The translations under genes and the position numbers were made by a program. The notes under the pieces are model-generated. The model searched no databases. It saw only the letters and a program-made list of their open reading frames with translations, and was not told the origin of the DNA. Below are positions 1-7,897 of a stretch of 32,200 bases of DNA, piece by piece. The stretch's first letter is position 1. Each line of letters starts with the position of its first letter. The DNA lies in assembly GCA_025055215.1 (NCBI GenBank), contig JANWYO010000304.1, positions 1 through 32,200 of the forward strand, read 5' to 3'. This DNA comes from Gemmataceae bacterium. GTDB taxonomy: Bacteria; Planctomycetota; Planctomycetia; Gemmatales; Gemmataceae.

Positions 1-80
1 GCAACAGCCGACCGGCGTCGGCGAGCAGGTGCGGCGGCAATTGCCGCCGCACCTGCTCGCCGACGCCGGTCGGCTGTTGC
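1..80. repeat. Perfect 80-bp palindrome (40-bp arms, no spacer) at contig end
   Basis: Bases 1-40 are the exact reverse complement of bases 41-80, centred on the 40/41 junction (caa|ttg). The right arm runs straight into a convincing coding sequence, so bases 41-80 are probably genuine and 1-40 a fold-back copy. Zero-spacer palindromes at a contig edge are typical of assembly or amplification chimeras. Confidence 0.9.
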
Positions 81-1129
81 GCAACACCACTTACCAGGAC
101 CTCCGTGTCAGAGCCGCGACGGTGTTTCCGCCCCCGCCCAAAATCGATCCCAAGAAGGTTCCCAGCCCGGCCAGCCTCGCCCAACGCATCGGCAACGCCG
201 CTCATGGCCGAGAACTCCTCGCCGCCTCCCTTCGGAACGACCTCCAGTGCCTCAAGTGTCACACCATCCACGGTCTGGGTGGTTCCATTGGTCCCGACCT
301 TTCCGTCATCGGCAAGAAAGCAAGCCGGGAAAACCTCTTCGAGTCAATCCTGCAACCCAGCAAGGCTGTCGCCGACCAATACGTCACCTGGCAGGTGGCC
401 ACGTCGAAGGGGCTGGTGCTTAACGGGCTGTTAGTGGAAGAGACGCCCGACAGCCTCACCTTGCGGGATGCCAACGGCAAAGACACGCGCATCGACAAGA
501 GCGACATCGAAGCCCGAGCCAAGCTGCCGACGTCGCTGATGCCCGACAACCTGCTCGCCTTCATGACCGTCGATGACTTGGTCGACATCGTCGAATATCT
601 GTTCAGTTTGAAGACGCCTTCAACGCCGGTGCTGCAATGGCACCTGGCGGCGCCTGTGCGGCCTAAGCCGGCCACGGTACCCATCGACTCCGTCGACATT
701 CCCGAGCGGCATATCAATCTGCAATCGGTCTTCCACGCCAAGTCTCCTAACCCAGTTACTTGGCGGCCAGCCCAGGCGACGGCCCAAGGGTTCGTGGACG
801 TGCGGCCTTTTCTGGGCACCAACAACGCAACCAGCTTGGTGTACGCCCAAGCGCACATCGAATCGCCCGAGGCCCAGCCGGGAGCGATCCTCTTCAGCGC
901 CTCGACGCCGTGCAAGATTTTTGTCAATGACGATCTCGTTTACACTCGACGGGAAGCCCGGCCCGCTGTGCCCTGTGAGGAGAGCATCCTCGTGTCCTGG
1001 AAGAAGGGCCGCAACGTGGTCATGGTCAAACTGGCTGTCGAGCCGGGAAGCACCTCCGAGGGTTTCTTCCTGCGCGGCTTGGCGGAGCGAGAGTTGAAAG
1101 CCATCTTTGTCACGCCGAAGGCACCATAG
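2..1129 (+). CDS. Secreted planctomycete-type haem-binding (cytochrome c-like) protein, 5' truncated
   Basis: This is the 3' part of a larger gene; the reading frame is open to the left edge, so the GTG at 29 is probably not the true start. Counting from that GTG, a single c-type haem motif CLKCH lies at residues 74-78, followed by GPDLSVIGKKASRENLFESI and a short beta-rich stretch ending near residue 190. This matches the C-terminal haem-binding domain of large planctomycete proteins that usually carry a PQQ/glucose-dehydrogenase-like propeller and HEAT repeats upstream. Residues ~205-366 form a further beta-rich module (FVNDDLVYTRR, SWKKGRNVVMVKL) resembling a carbohydrate-binding-type sandwich. 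A periplasmic redox role is inferred from the family; the substrate is unknown. The first ~80 bases lie in a perfect palindrome, so residues before ~L5 may be artefactual. Confidence 0.75.
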   Translation, partial: QQPTGVGEQVRRQLPPHLLADAGRLLRNTTYQDLRVRAATVFPPPPKIDPKKVPSPASLAQRIGNAAHGRELLAASLRNDLQCLKCHTIHGLGGSIGPDLSVIGKKASRENLFESILQPSKAVADQYVTWQVATSKGLVLNGLLVEETPDSLTLRDANGKDTRIDKSDIEARAKLPTSLMPDNLLAFMTVDDLVDIVEYLFSLKTPSTPVLQWHLAAPVRPKPATVPIDSVDIPERHINLQSVFHAKSPNPVTWRPAQATAQGFVDVRPFLGTNNATSLVYAQAHIESPEAQPGAILFSASTPCKIFVNDDLVYTRREARPAVPCEESILVSWKKGRNVVMVKLAVEPGSTSEGFFLRGLAERELKAIFVTPKAP

Positions 1130-1223
1130 CTGTGGCCCAAGGAAGCAGGGTGCTCGCGGCCTCGCGCGCTCCGGCGTCGGCCGTACGGGTATCGCCCACG
1201 GCGGTCCCCGCAGGGCCTTCGCC

Positions 1224-3392
1224 CTAACTGTGCCGGCCGCGCCCTTTCCCGCGGCGTTGATCGTCGCACACCCGAAAATCGAGTTGCCGCCGCTGCAAAT
1301 CGACTCGAACCACGTTCACCCGCACCTTGTCTCCGAGACGATAGCGGCGACGCGTCCGCCGACCGATCAGGCTGTGGGACGCCTCGTCGAAATAGTAGTA
1401 GTCGTCGTTCAGGGTGCTGATGTGGACCAATCCCTCGACCGGCCATTCCTCCGCCTCGGCGAAGAAGCCGTAGTCGGCGACACCGGTGACGATCGCTTCC
1501 AACTCCAGGCCGATGCGCGTGGACAGGAACGTCAAGAGCTTGAGCTTGATCAGTTCGCGCTCGGCCAGATCGGCCCGGCGCTCGGTCTTGCTGCAATGCT
1601 CCCCCAGGGCGATCAACTCGGTTTCATCGCCGCGCGCCCGGCCCGTCCGCAGCCACCGCTTCAACAAGCGGTGGATCGTCAGGTCGGGATAGCGGCGGAT
1701 GGGAGAGGTGAAGTGGCAGTAGTGCTCGCTCGCCAGGGCATAGTGCCCCTCGGCGATCGGACTGTAGGCGGCCTGTTTCAGGCTGCGAAGCAAGGCATAG
1801 TGGACCGCGTGCGCCTCCGGCTGGTCCGCCGACTGGTTCAGGATGCGCTGCAAGCAAAACCGGTCGGTCTCTCGCTCGATCTTGTAGCCCAGGATCCGGG
1901 CGAACTCAGCGAAGGCCTTGAGCTTGTTCGGCTCCGGGGCAGGATGCACCCGACGGAGAAACGGCACGTCCAGCTCCGCGAGGTGCTCGGCCACCGCTTC
2001 GTTGGCCGCCAGCATGAACTCCTCGATGATCTGGTGGCTGATGTCGTGCTTGACGAAATGGGCCCCGCAGACCTGCCCTTGGTCGTCGAATTCCAACTCG
2101 GTCTCCGGCATGTTGAGTTCCAAGGCGCCGCGCTTGAGGCGGCGCTGGCGGAGGACCAGGCCCAGTTCGCGCATGTGCAGCAGCAGCGTCAGCACGTCCG
2201 GTTCCAGGCGAGCCGCGGGCGGCGGCTCGCCGTGAGCGTCGTAGTGCGCGAAGATGGCCGACACCTCGTCGTAGGTGAAGCGTCGCCGGACGCGGATCGC
2301 CCCTTCCACGAAGCGGACCCCGGTGCGTTGCCCGGCGGCGGTGAAATCCATCAGGGCGCTGAGGACATAGCGGACTCTTCCCTGTTGCAGGCTGGCCACG
2401 CCGTTGGAAATCAACTCCGGGAACATCGGCAGGACGCGCTGCGGCAGGTAGACGCTGTTGCCCCGTTTGCGCGCCTCGCGGTCGAGGGCACTGCCGGGCG
2501 GCGCGAAATGCGCCACGTCCGCAATATGCACTCCCAACAGCCAGTGCTTGCTGCGGCTGTCGCGCACCAGCGACACCGCATCGTCAAAGTCCCGGGCGTC
2601 GGCAGGATCGATGGTGATGATCGTTTCGCCGGTGAAGTCCTCTCGACCGTGAACGTCGTTTTCCCGAAAACCCTCGGCCGCGGCCCGCGCCTCCTCCAGG
2701 GCGTCCTCCGGGAACTCGTCGGGGAGGTCAAAGGCGCGGATGATCGAAAGCGTATCGACACCTGGCTGGCCGCGCGGCCCCAGGACCTCGGTGATCACCC
2801 CCTCGCCGCGGTCTTCCGGCGTGGGGAAGCGGAGCATCTCGAAGACGACCTTGTCGTCGGGTCGGGCACCCTTGGCGCCCGGATCGCCGACGAAGATGCT
2901 GTGGCTGAAGACGGTGCCATCGACGCGGACGAAGCCTTGGCCGTCTCGCTCGAAATAGGTGCCGACGAACTGGCGGGTGGCCCGTTCCAGGACGCGGATG
3001 ATCTCGCCGGTCGGGCAGACGTCGGGGCGCGTCGGCTGGCGAAGGATGCGCACCAGGACCTCGTCGCCCGTGACGGCATCGAGGCAGTGCCCCTCTCGAA
3101 TGAAAATCTCCGGCGGGGCCGTGCCCTCGATCACGTGCGGCCGGACATATCCCGCGCCGCTGCCCACCTTGCGAAAAATGCCGGCGACCGTGCCGTGCGG
3201 CTGCCGCGGCCGAACGGTGTGGTTCTTCCCCATTTCGGCCCGGCCTTCACGGACCAGCCGCTTGATTGCCCCGCGGAACTCGGCGTAGTCTGCGGCGGGC
3301 ACCCCCAGCTTCCGCGCCAAGGCCTTCGGCTTCAGCGGTTGGTAGCTCCTCTTGCTCAGCTCGGCCAAGATCAGCGTTTCCCATTCCGCCAT
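1224..3392 (-). CDS. rnr: Ribonuclease R (RNB-family 3'-5' exoribonuclease)
   Basis: The product has 722 residues, normal for RNase R, and degrades structured RNA processively from the 3' end. An N-terminal winged-helix-like region (1-60) is followed by OSN/CSD-type RNA-binding segments (around HTVRPRQPHGTVAGIF and GQGFVRVDGTVFSHSIFVG). The RNB catalytic domain starts near residue 255. Its signature at 261-272 (IDPADARDFDDA) retains the acidic residues D262, D268, D270 and D271 that bind Mg2+ in RNase II/R. A C-terminal S1 domain (GLELEAIVTGVADYGFFAEA, VEGLVHISTL) lies near 645-705, and the protein ends in a basic tail (RRGKGRGRHS), as in other RNase R proteins. It converges with the haem-binding gene, with stops about 95 bp apart. 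A small hairpin (1212-1225) overlaps its stop codon. Confidence 0.95.
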   Translation of the reverse strand: MAEWETLILAELSKRSYQPLKPKALARKLGVPAADYAEFRGAIKRLVREGRAEMGKNHTVRPRQPHGTVAGIFRKVGSGAGYVRPHVIEGTAPPEIFIREGHCLDAVTGDEVLVRILRQPTRPDVCPTGEIIRVLERATRQFVGTYFERDGQGFVRVDGTVFSHSIFVGDPGAKGARPDDKVVFEMLRFPTPEDRGEGVITEVLGPRGQPGVDTLSIIRAFDLPDEFPEDALEEARAAAEGFRENDVHGREDFTGETIITIDPADARDFDDAVSLVRDSRSKHWLLGVHIADVAHFAPPGSALDREARKRGNSVYLPQRVLPMFPELISNGVASLQQGRVRYVLSALMDFTAAGQRTGVRFVEGAIRVRRRFTYDEVSAIFAHYDAHGEPPPAARLEPDVLTLLLHMRELGLVLRQRRLKRGALELNMPETELEFDDQGQVCGAHFVKHDISHQIIEEFMLAANEAVAEHLAELDVPFLRRVHPAPEPNKLKAFAEFARILGYKIERETDRFCLQRILNQSADQPEAHAVHYALLRSLKQAAYSPIAEGHYALASEHYCHFTSPIRRYPDLTIHRLLKRWLRTGRARGDETELIALGEHCSKTERRADLAERELIKLKLLTFLSTRIGLELEAIVTGVADYGFFAEAEEWPVEGLVHISTLNDDYYYFDEASHSLIGRRTRRRYRLGDKVRVNVVRVDLQRRQLDFRVCDDQRRGKGRGRHS

Positions 3393-3453
3393 GCGTCATC
3401 GGCTCCCGGCAGGCCCCCGACACCGCCTCACGGCCGGTTCCGCCCGGCGACCG

Positions 3454-5388
3454 TCACGGCCGCGGGGCCGTATCCAGGTAAAGCCCCAAGGCCTCAGCCA
3501 AGGCCGGCAGACTGCTGGGGTGGTCCCTCAGCGTCGCGGCAAACGCCTGAAAGGTCTTCTCGGCCTGTCGGCGATAGCTGGCGTCGCCTGTCTTGACTGC
3601 CAGGCGGACGAGGTTGCGGGCGGCCAGGCTATTGGCCGAAGGCTGGGCACCGTCGTGCTGGTCTTTGGAACGAGCAAACAGCTGTTCGTGGTCGTGCGAG
3701 GTGTAAAAGAATCCCCCTTGTTTGTCGTCGGCGAAGAGCCGGATCATGGTGTCGGTCAAGGCCCGCGCCTCGGTCAGCCAGCGGTCCTGCCCAGTCGCGT
3801 CGTGCAGGGCCAGCAACCCGTGCACGAGAAAGGCATAATCGTCGAGATACCCGTTCAAGCGGGCCTCGGCCTGCTGGCCGGGCCGCGCCGCATAGGTCCG
3901 CCGCAGCCGACCGTCCTTGGTTTTCATCCGACTGAGGATGAAGTCGGCGGCGCGAGCGGCGGCCTCGACGTAGCCAGGCTCGCCCAACGCTTGGCCAGCC
4001 ACGGCGTAGCCGGCGATCATCTGGCCGTTCCAGGCGGTCAGGATTTTGGTATCGAGGAACGGCCTGGGGCGCTGCATCCGCAGGGCCAACAGCCGACGAC
4101 GCAGCGGTGCCAGTTCGGCGTGCCGTTTTTCGCGCTCGGCCCAGTCATCCCCCTCCGCTCCGGTCGGTGCCAGCACCAGGATGTGATACTTCCCTTCGAA
4201 ATTGGCCGGGCCGGCTGCCCCATAAGCCTGGCGGAACCGGGCGGCATCCGCGCCGAGGGCCTCGTCCAGTTCCTTGGCTGTCCACACGTAAAAACGGCCT
4301 TCATGGGCTTCCGTTTCCGCATCGAGAGCGGAGTAAAAACCGCCGTCCGGGGCGGTCATTTCCCGGCGGACAAAGTCGAGCGTTTCCCGCACCACGCGAC
4401 GGTAGCTGGGGCGCTGCGTCAATTGAGCGGCCTGGGCGTAGACTTCGACGAGCTGGGCGTTGTCGTAGAGCATCTTCTCGAAATGGGGCACCGTCCAAGT
4501 GCGCTCGGTGCTGTAGCGATGGAACCCGCCGCCGAGTTGGTCGTAGATCCCACCCGCGGCCATGTGGTCGAGCGTGACCGTCAGGATTTTGGTCAGCGCG
4601 GGCGACTTGGAGCGCCGGACCTCGGCCAGGATGAGGTTGAGATACGGCGGCAGGGGAAACTTGGTGCCGCGAAAGCCGCGCTCCCGCGAGCCGAAGCCAC
4701 CGTACACCGGATCGAATTCCTCCTGCACCGCCTCGACGGCAGCCTGGACCAAGCGGCGGTCGAGGGGCACCGGCACCGCGGCCGGCCGCTCCCGCGCCAG
4801 GGCCTCACGGGTCGCGGCGGCCAGACGATCGGCCTGCTCCAGAAGTTCCTTCGGTCGGTCGGTCCAAAACTCATGAACGATCTTCAGGATGCTCTTGAAG
4901 CCGCGGACCGTCTCCCCCTCGATCATTCGGTCTTCCCGGGGCCAATAGGTGCCGCCGATGATCGGCTTGCCGTCGGGGGTCAGGAACATCGACATCGGCC
5001 AGCCTCCTCGTTGGCCGAGAACGTGCAGCGCCATCATGTACACGGCGTCGATGTCTGGCCGCTCTTCGCGATCGACCTTGATGCACACGAACCACTGGTT
5101 CAGGAGCTTGGCGACTTCGCCATTGGCGAACGACTCGCGCTCCATGACGTGGCACCAATAGCACGAGCTGTAACCGATGGAGAGGAAGACGAGTTTGTTT
5201 TCCTTTTTGGCCTTGGCGAATGCTTCGGGGCCCCAAGGAAACCAGTCGACGGGGTTGTGGGCGTGTTGCCGCAGGTAGGGGCTGCTTTCCTGGGCCAGGC
5301 GGTTGGTCGGGCGAGGCTGGTCCTTGGGGGGCTCGGCGGCCAGCCACGGACCGAGGACGAGGAGGACGAAACCCGGGTGCGGACTCAT
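3454..5388 (-). CDS. DUF255 thioredoxin-fold protein (YyaL/SSP411 family), probably exported
   Basis: I chose the ATG at 5388 rather than an upstream codon because GAGGAA lies at ribosome-binding distance and the protein then begins with a hydrophobic signal-like segment ([17 protein letters not shown]). It is 644 residues. The family core follows: [21 protein letters not shown], then a thioredoxin-like domain with SSCYWCHVM (C76 and C79, a CxxC pair) and [13 protein letters not shown]. The rest is an (alpha/alpha)6-barrel-like region ([33 protein letters not shown]) resembling N-acylglucosamine 2-epimerase/glycosidase folds. No firm reaction is known for the family; disulfide chemistry is suggested by the CxxC pair. 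The secreted DsbD-alpha-like gene lies 99 bp upstream on the same strand, supporting a shared cell-envelope thiol role. Confidence 0.88.
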   Translation of the reverse strand: MSPHPGFVLLVLGPWLAAEPPKDQPRPTNRLAQESSPYLRQHAHNPVDWFPWGPEAFAKAKKENKLVFLSIGYSSCYWCHVMERESFANGEVAKLLNQWFVCIKVDREERPDIDAVYMMALHVLGQRGGWPMSMFLTPDGKPIIGGTYWPREDRMIEGETVRGFKSILKIVHEFWTDRPKELLEQADRLAAATREALARERPAAVPVPLDRRLVQAAVEAVQEEFDPVYGGFGSRERGFRGTKFPLPPYLNLILAEVRRSKSPALTKILTVTLDHMAAGGIYDQLGGGFHRYSTERTWTVPHFEKMLYDNAQLVEVYAQAAQLTQRPSYRRVVRETLDFVRREMTAPDGGFYSALDAETEAHEGRFYVWTAKELDEALGADAARFRQAYGAAGPANFEGKYHILVLAPTGAEGDDWAEREKRHAELAPLRRRLLALRMQRPRPFLDTKILTAWNGQMIAGYAVAGQALGEPGYVEAAARAADFILSRMKTKDGRLRRTYAARPGQQAEARLNGYLDDYAFLVHGLLALHDATGQDRWLTEARALTDTMIRLFADDKQGGFFYTSHDHEQLFARSKDQHDGAQPSANSLAARNLVRLAVKTGDASYRRQAEKTFQAFAATLRDHPSSLPALAEALGLYLDTAPRP

Positions 5389-5487
5389 GGAGGTTCCTCG
5401 GAGCAAGTCGCGGTCGATGGGGCGGTTCGCGTCTCCCCCCATCGGGCAGACGCGAACCAATTCACGTTTTCACGTTGGCGCTGCCGC

Positions 5488-5958
5488 TTACGGCACCATC
5501 AGCGTTACTTCACCGGGCGGCAGGCATCCCTTATCATCGCAGGCATGGAAGCGCACGCGGACCGTGAGCGGCTTGGCATCGTTCGGCGAGCGCTTGACGG
5601 TGGCCTTGATCTGCACCGTCCCTTCGTAGGTCCGGTAGTCGCCCACGTCCTTGTCCTTGACGAGCTTGCCGGCGGGATAGTCGATGGTGACTTCGGGCTT
5701 CGGCGTGTGGTCGATGGCGACGACCGTGGCCGTCGAGGCGAGCGTCTCGTTGCCGACGGGGTTGGCGTAAATGTGCCAACCCTTTTCGATCGACAAGGTT
5801 ACGATGACGACTTGGGTGCCGTCCGGGCCGGGCGTCTCCGGCATGGCCCTGGCAGTCACCTTGACGACTGCCTCGGACTTGCGCGGGCCGGCGGCGGCGA
5901 CCGCGACCATGCCGGCCAACAACAACACGCTCCATCGCAACGTCCTTCGTCGCACCAT
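5488..5958 (-). CDS. Secreted DsbD-alpha-like (DsbD N-terminal domain) protein
   Basis: The product is 156 residues from the ATG at 5958, which has AGGAGA upstream. It begins with a signal peptide (MVRRRTLRWSVLLLAGMVAVAAAG). The mature part is a single beta-sandwich resembling the periplasmic N-terminal domain of DsbD (IEKGWHIYANPVGNETLAST, FHACDDKGCLPPGEVTL). The two cysteines in ACDDKGCLPP occupy the place of the DsbD-alpha redox pair. The membrane electron-transfer and C-terminal thioredoxin domains of full DsbD are absent. It lies directly upstream of the DUF255 gene, probably co-transcribed. A periplasmic thiol carrier is likely but the donor and acceptor are not visible here. Confidence 0.75.
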   Translation of the reverse strand: MVRRRTLRWSVLLLAGMVAVAAAGPRKSEAVVKVTARAMPETPGPDGTQVVIVTLSIEKGWHIYANPVGNETLASTATVVAIDHTPKPEVTIDYPAGKLVKDKDVGDYRTYEGTVQIKATVKRSPNDAKPLTVRVRFHACDDKGCLPPGEVTLMVP

Positions 5959-6106
5959 GGTTTGCTCTCCTGATTTAGACCCAGTCTGATCCTTGACACC
6001 CATGCATACTATCCCCGGACGGGTCGCGTTCGCCAAGGGGAAAATCCTGGACGGCGACGCCACGAGCCGGCATCATGACAGATCCACCCTGTGCGAGGAA
6101 CTTGCC

Positions 6107-6958
6107 ATGCGCTCGATGATGAACGTCGGTTTGTTCGCAGTGACTCTGGTGACTTGGGCGGCATACGCGGCTAATGACCAGGCGGCGGAAGAACTCGCCC
6201 GGCAGAAGGAAAGCGTCAAGGCCAATTGGCTGAAAGTGGTGGGCAAGGAAGCCAACCTCAAGGAGACCGACAACCTGTTGCTGGTGGCCCCGCTCCCCGA
6301 GGAGAAGCTCGATGCCCTGGGAGCGAGCTATGAGAAGCAGTTGGCAGTGGCGCGCAAGGCTCTCCAGATTCAAGAGCCGTTGTGGAAGGGGAAGCTCGCC
6401 GTGTATGTCTTCCCCGAGCGTTTCCAATTCAGCTCGTTTGTCCGGAGCGTTGAGAAGCGCCGCCCCGAGGTCGATGATCTCAGCAGCTCGGTCCTCAGTG
6501 GCGACCTCCCGCATGTGGCTGCCGGCCCCGCCCCCGACAAGGGACCGACAGCGGAGCAGTCGGCTGGCTATGAATTGGCCACGGCATTGCTGTCGCGCAA
6601 GGTTCGCACCGACCTCCTTCCCGGTTGGCTGGTGGAGGGCTTTGGCCGGGCGACGGCATGGCGGGCGAATCCGACGGCGTATGCCAGCGAGCGGGCCTTG
6701 GTTCGCAAACTGGTGAAGGTGCGCAGCGCCCGGGACGTTTGGGAAGGTCGACTTCCCGCCGCCGAGGCCACGGTCCTGCGTGCCAGTCTGGTGGATTTCC
6801 TGGCGTATGGCCCCGGAGCGGGAACTTTCCTGAGCCTGCTTAATGGTTTTAAGCCTGGAGAGGGCGAAGAGATGCGTTCCTTCTCCCAGGCTATGGAGTA
6901 CGCGAACATCAGCCCCGAGCGGCTCGACAAGGAATGGCGTGCCTGGGCCGCGCGCTGA
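6107..6958 (+). CDS. Secreted degenerate peptidase-MA-like protein of unknown function
   Basis: I chose the ATG at 6107 because it has GAGGAA upstream and opens a clear signal peptide (MRSMMNVGLFAVTLVTWAAYA, cleaved before ND). The 284-residue protein has the layout of planctomycete peptidase-MA-like (gluzincin-type) proteins: an N-terminal helical part, KGKLAVYVFPERFQFSSFVR, and a segment LLPGWLVEGFGRATAWRANP that resembles the active-site-following helix (W-L-x-E-G) of that group. The expected zinc motif HExxH is absent; the equivalent position reads YELATALL. It is therefore probably catalytically inactive, perhaps a binding or scaffold protein. It is divergent from the DsbD-alpha-like gene, with 148 bp between starts. 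The family assignment is pattern recognition only. Confidence 0.6.
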   Translation: MRSMMNVGLFAVTLVTWAAYAANDQAAEELARQKESVKANWLKVVGKEANLKETDNLLLVAPLPEEKLDALGASYEKQLAVARKALQIQEPLWKGKLAVYVFPERFQFSSFVRSVEKRRPEVDDLSSSVLSGDLPHVAAGPAPDKGPTAEQSAGYELATALLSRKVRTDLLPGWLVEGFGRATAWRANPTAYASERALVRKLVKVRSARDVWEGRLPAAEATVLRASLVDFLAYGPGAGTFLSLLNGFKPGEGEEMRSFSQAMEYANISPERLDKEWRAWAAR

Positions 6959-7345
6959 TGTCCGCTGGCGAACTCGGGTTAAGGTCCGCAACCGGAGATA
7001 AGATTTTAGTCTTGAATACCCCGACCACCCGTCAAAGTGAGGAAGATGCGAGTAACAGAATTTCCGGCGCGAGTCGTCCGATGCCTCGTTTTGCGCCCGT
7101 TGATCAATCGTTTCGCGTTCGCTCGGCACGCAGCGAGGAAACGATGAATCATGGACGCTCGCCAGCGCTCAGCAAGCGTCTGCCATCCTCAACCGAGCGC
7201 GAACCGATCTCCTCCCGCACTCCCAGATGGAGGTCGCCGCTGGTTGGGTTTGACCAGGCCGATCACTCCGCGCTAAAATACCGTGAAGGCCACGTCATGG
7301 AAGGCGGGGCCTGGCAGGTTGCGGAACTAGAGAGGGACAGGAAAG
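6959..7345. other. Intergenic region, 387 bp, no gene seen
   Basis: No convincing coding sequence, RNA gene or strong hairpin is visible. One reading frame on the plus strand (from 6934) runs across it but has no family resemblance and overlaps the well-supported CDS at 7346. The region carries a promoter-like sequence near its right end (7250-7279). Confidence 0.5.
7250..7279 (+). promoter_or_regulatory. Sigma-70-like promoter for the 183-aa gene
   Basis: TTGACC at 7250-7255 (5 of 6 to the -35 consensus) and TAAAAT at 7274-7279 (5 of 6 to the -10 consensus) are separated by 18 bp. The predicted start of transcription is about 60 bp before the ATG at 7346. The AT-rich -10 stands out in a GC-rich region. 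Confidence 0.4.
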
Positions 7346-7897
7346 ATGCGCTCTGTCAGCCCCGATCATCCGCTCCGGCGGTTGTTCGCCGGCATTACCG
7401 AACAGGCGTTTCTCACGACCCTCGGCGTCGGGGACCCACCCCTGATCGACTACCTCTCGGAGCTTCTGACCCGATTCATCCACATGGATGCCATTTACCG
7501 GCTGCGGAACGCGGCGGGGCGTCGCCTGGAAGAAGTCGCCGACATGATGCTGGAGGCCAACGAGTTGCCGCGGGAGGGGCGCACCTACCGCGAATTCCAC
7601 CGCCATATCGGCGACTTTACCCTGTTCTGGACCGGGGTCTATCCTGAAGCCGTCCAGCGGTTCCGCTCCGGGCTGCGAAAGGATCGGTTCATCGATTATT
7701 GCGAGCAGGGAAAGCGGTCCTATTACATCGCCAGCACTTACGAAGACGACGAGCTTTGCCGCGAGCAAGCCCCGATCCTACGCCGGCTCAGCGATGAGTT
7801 TGAGCTGTGTGCCTATGGCCTCAGCCAAGTCCGGCGGGAATGGGAGCGGCAACTTCCGTCCCAAGCCGACGCCGCCCGTCGCCGATTGCTCGGTTAA
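7346..7897 (+). CDS. Conserved-looking cytoplasmic protein of unknown function (183 aa)
   Basis: I do not recognise a named family. The ATG at 7346 has AGGAAA upstream. The protein is soluble and mostly helical, rich in charged and aromatic residues, with no signal peptide or membrane segment. Notable segments are FIHMDAIYRLRNAAGRRLEE, FHRHIGDFTLFWTGVYPE and DYCEQGKRSYYIASTYED; the dense His/Tyr/Trp/Asp content suggests real selection on the sequence. Its stop codon overlaps that of the convergent cobT gene by four bases (7894-7897, TTAA). Nothing in the neighbourhood assigns a role. Confidence 0.7.
   Translation: MRSVSPDHPLRRLFAGITEQAFLTTLGVGDPPLIDYLSELLTRFIHMDAIYRLRNAAGRRLEEVADMMLEANELPREGRTYREFHRHIGDFTLFWTGVYPEAVQRFRSGLRKDRFIDYCEQGKRSYYIASTYEDDELCREQAPILRRLSDEFELCAYGLSQVRREWERQLPSQADAARRRLLG

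Noticed and set aside
1107-3596. Plus-strand open frame of 829 codons opposite RNase R
   Set aside because: It is the antisense of a well-supported rnr gene in high-GC DNA; the translation has no family resemblance.
3352-5973. Plus-strand open frame of 873 codons opposite the DUF255 and DsbD-alpha genes
   Set aside because: It spans two genuine minus-strand genes and the gap between them; low-complexity translation typical of antisense frames.
5975-7129. Minus-strand open frame of 384 codons
   Set aside because: It is antisense to the secreted gluzincin-like gene, which has a signal peptide and a good ribosome-binding site.
6934-7647. Plus-strand frame across the intergenic region and into the 183-aa gene
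   Set aside because: No ribosome-binding site, no recognisable motif, and it overlaps a better-supported frame.
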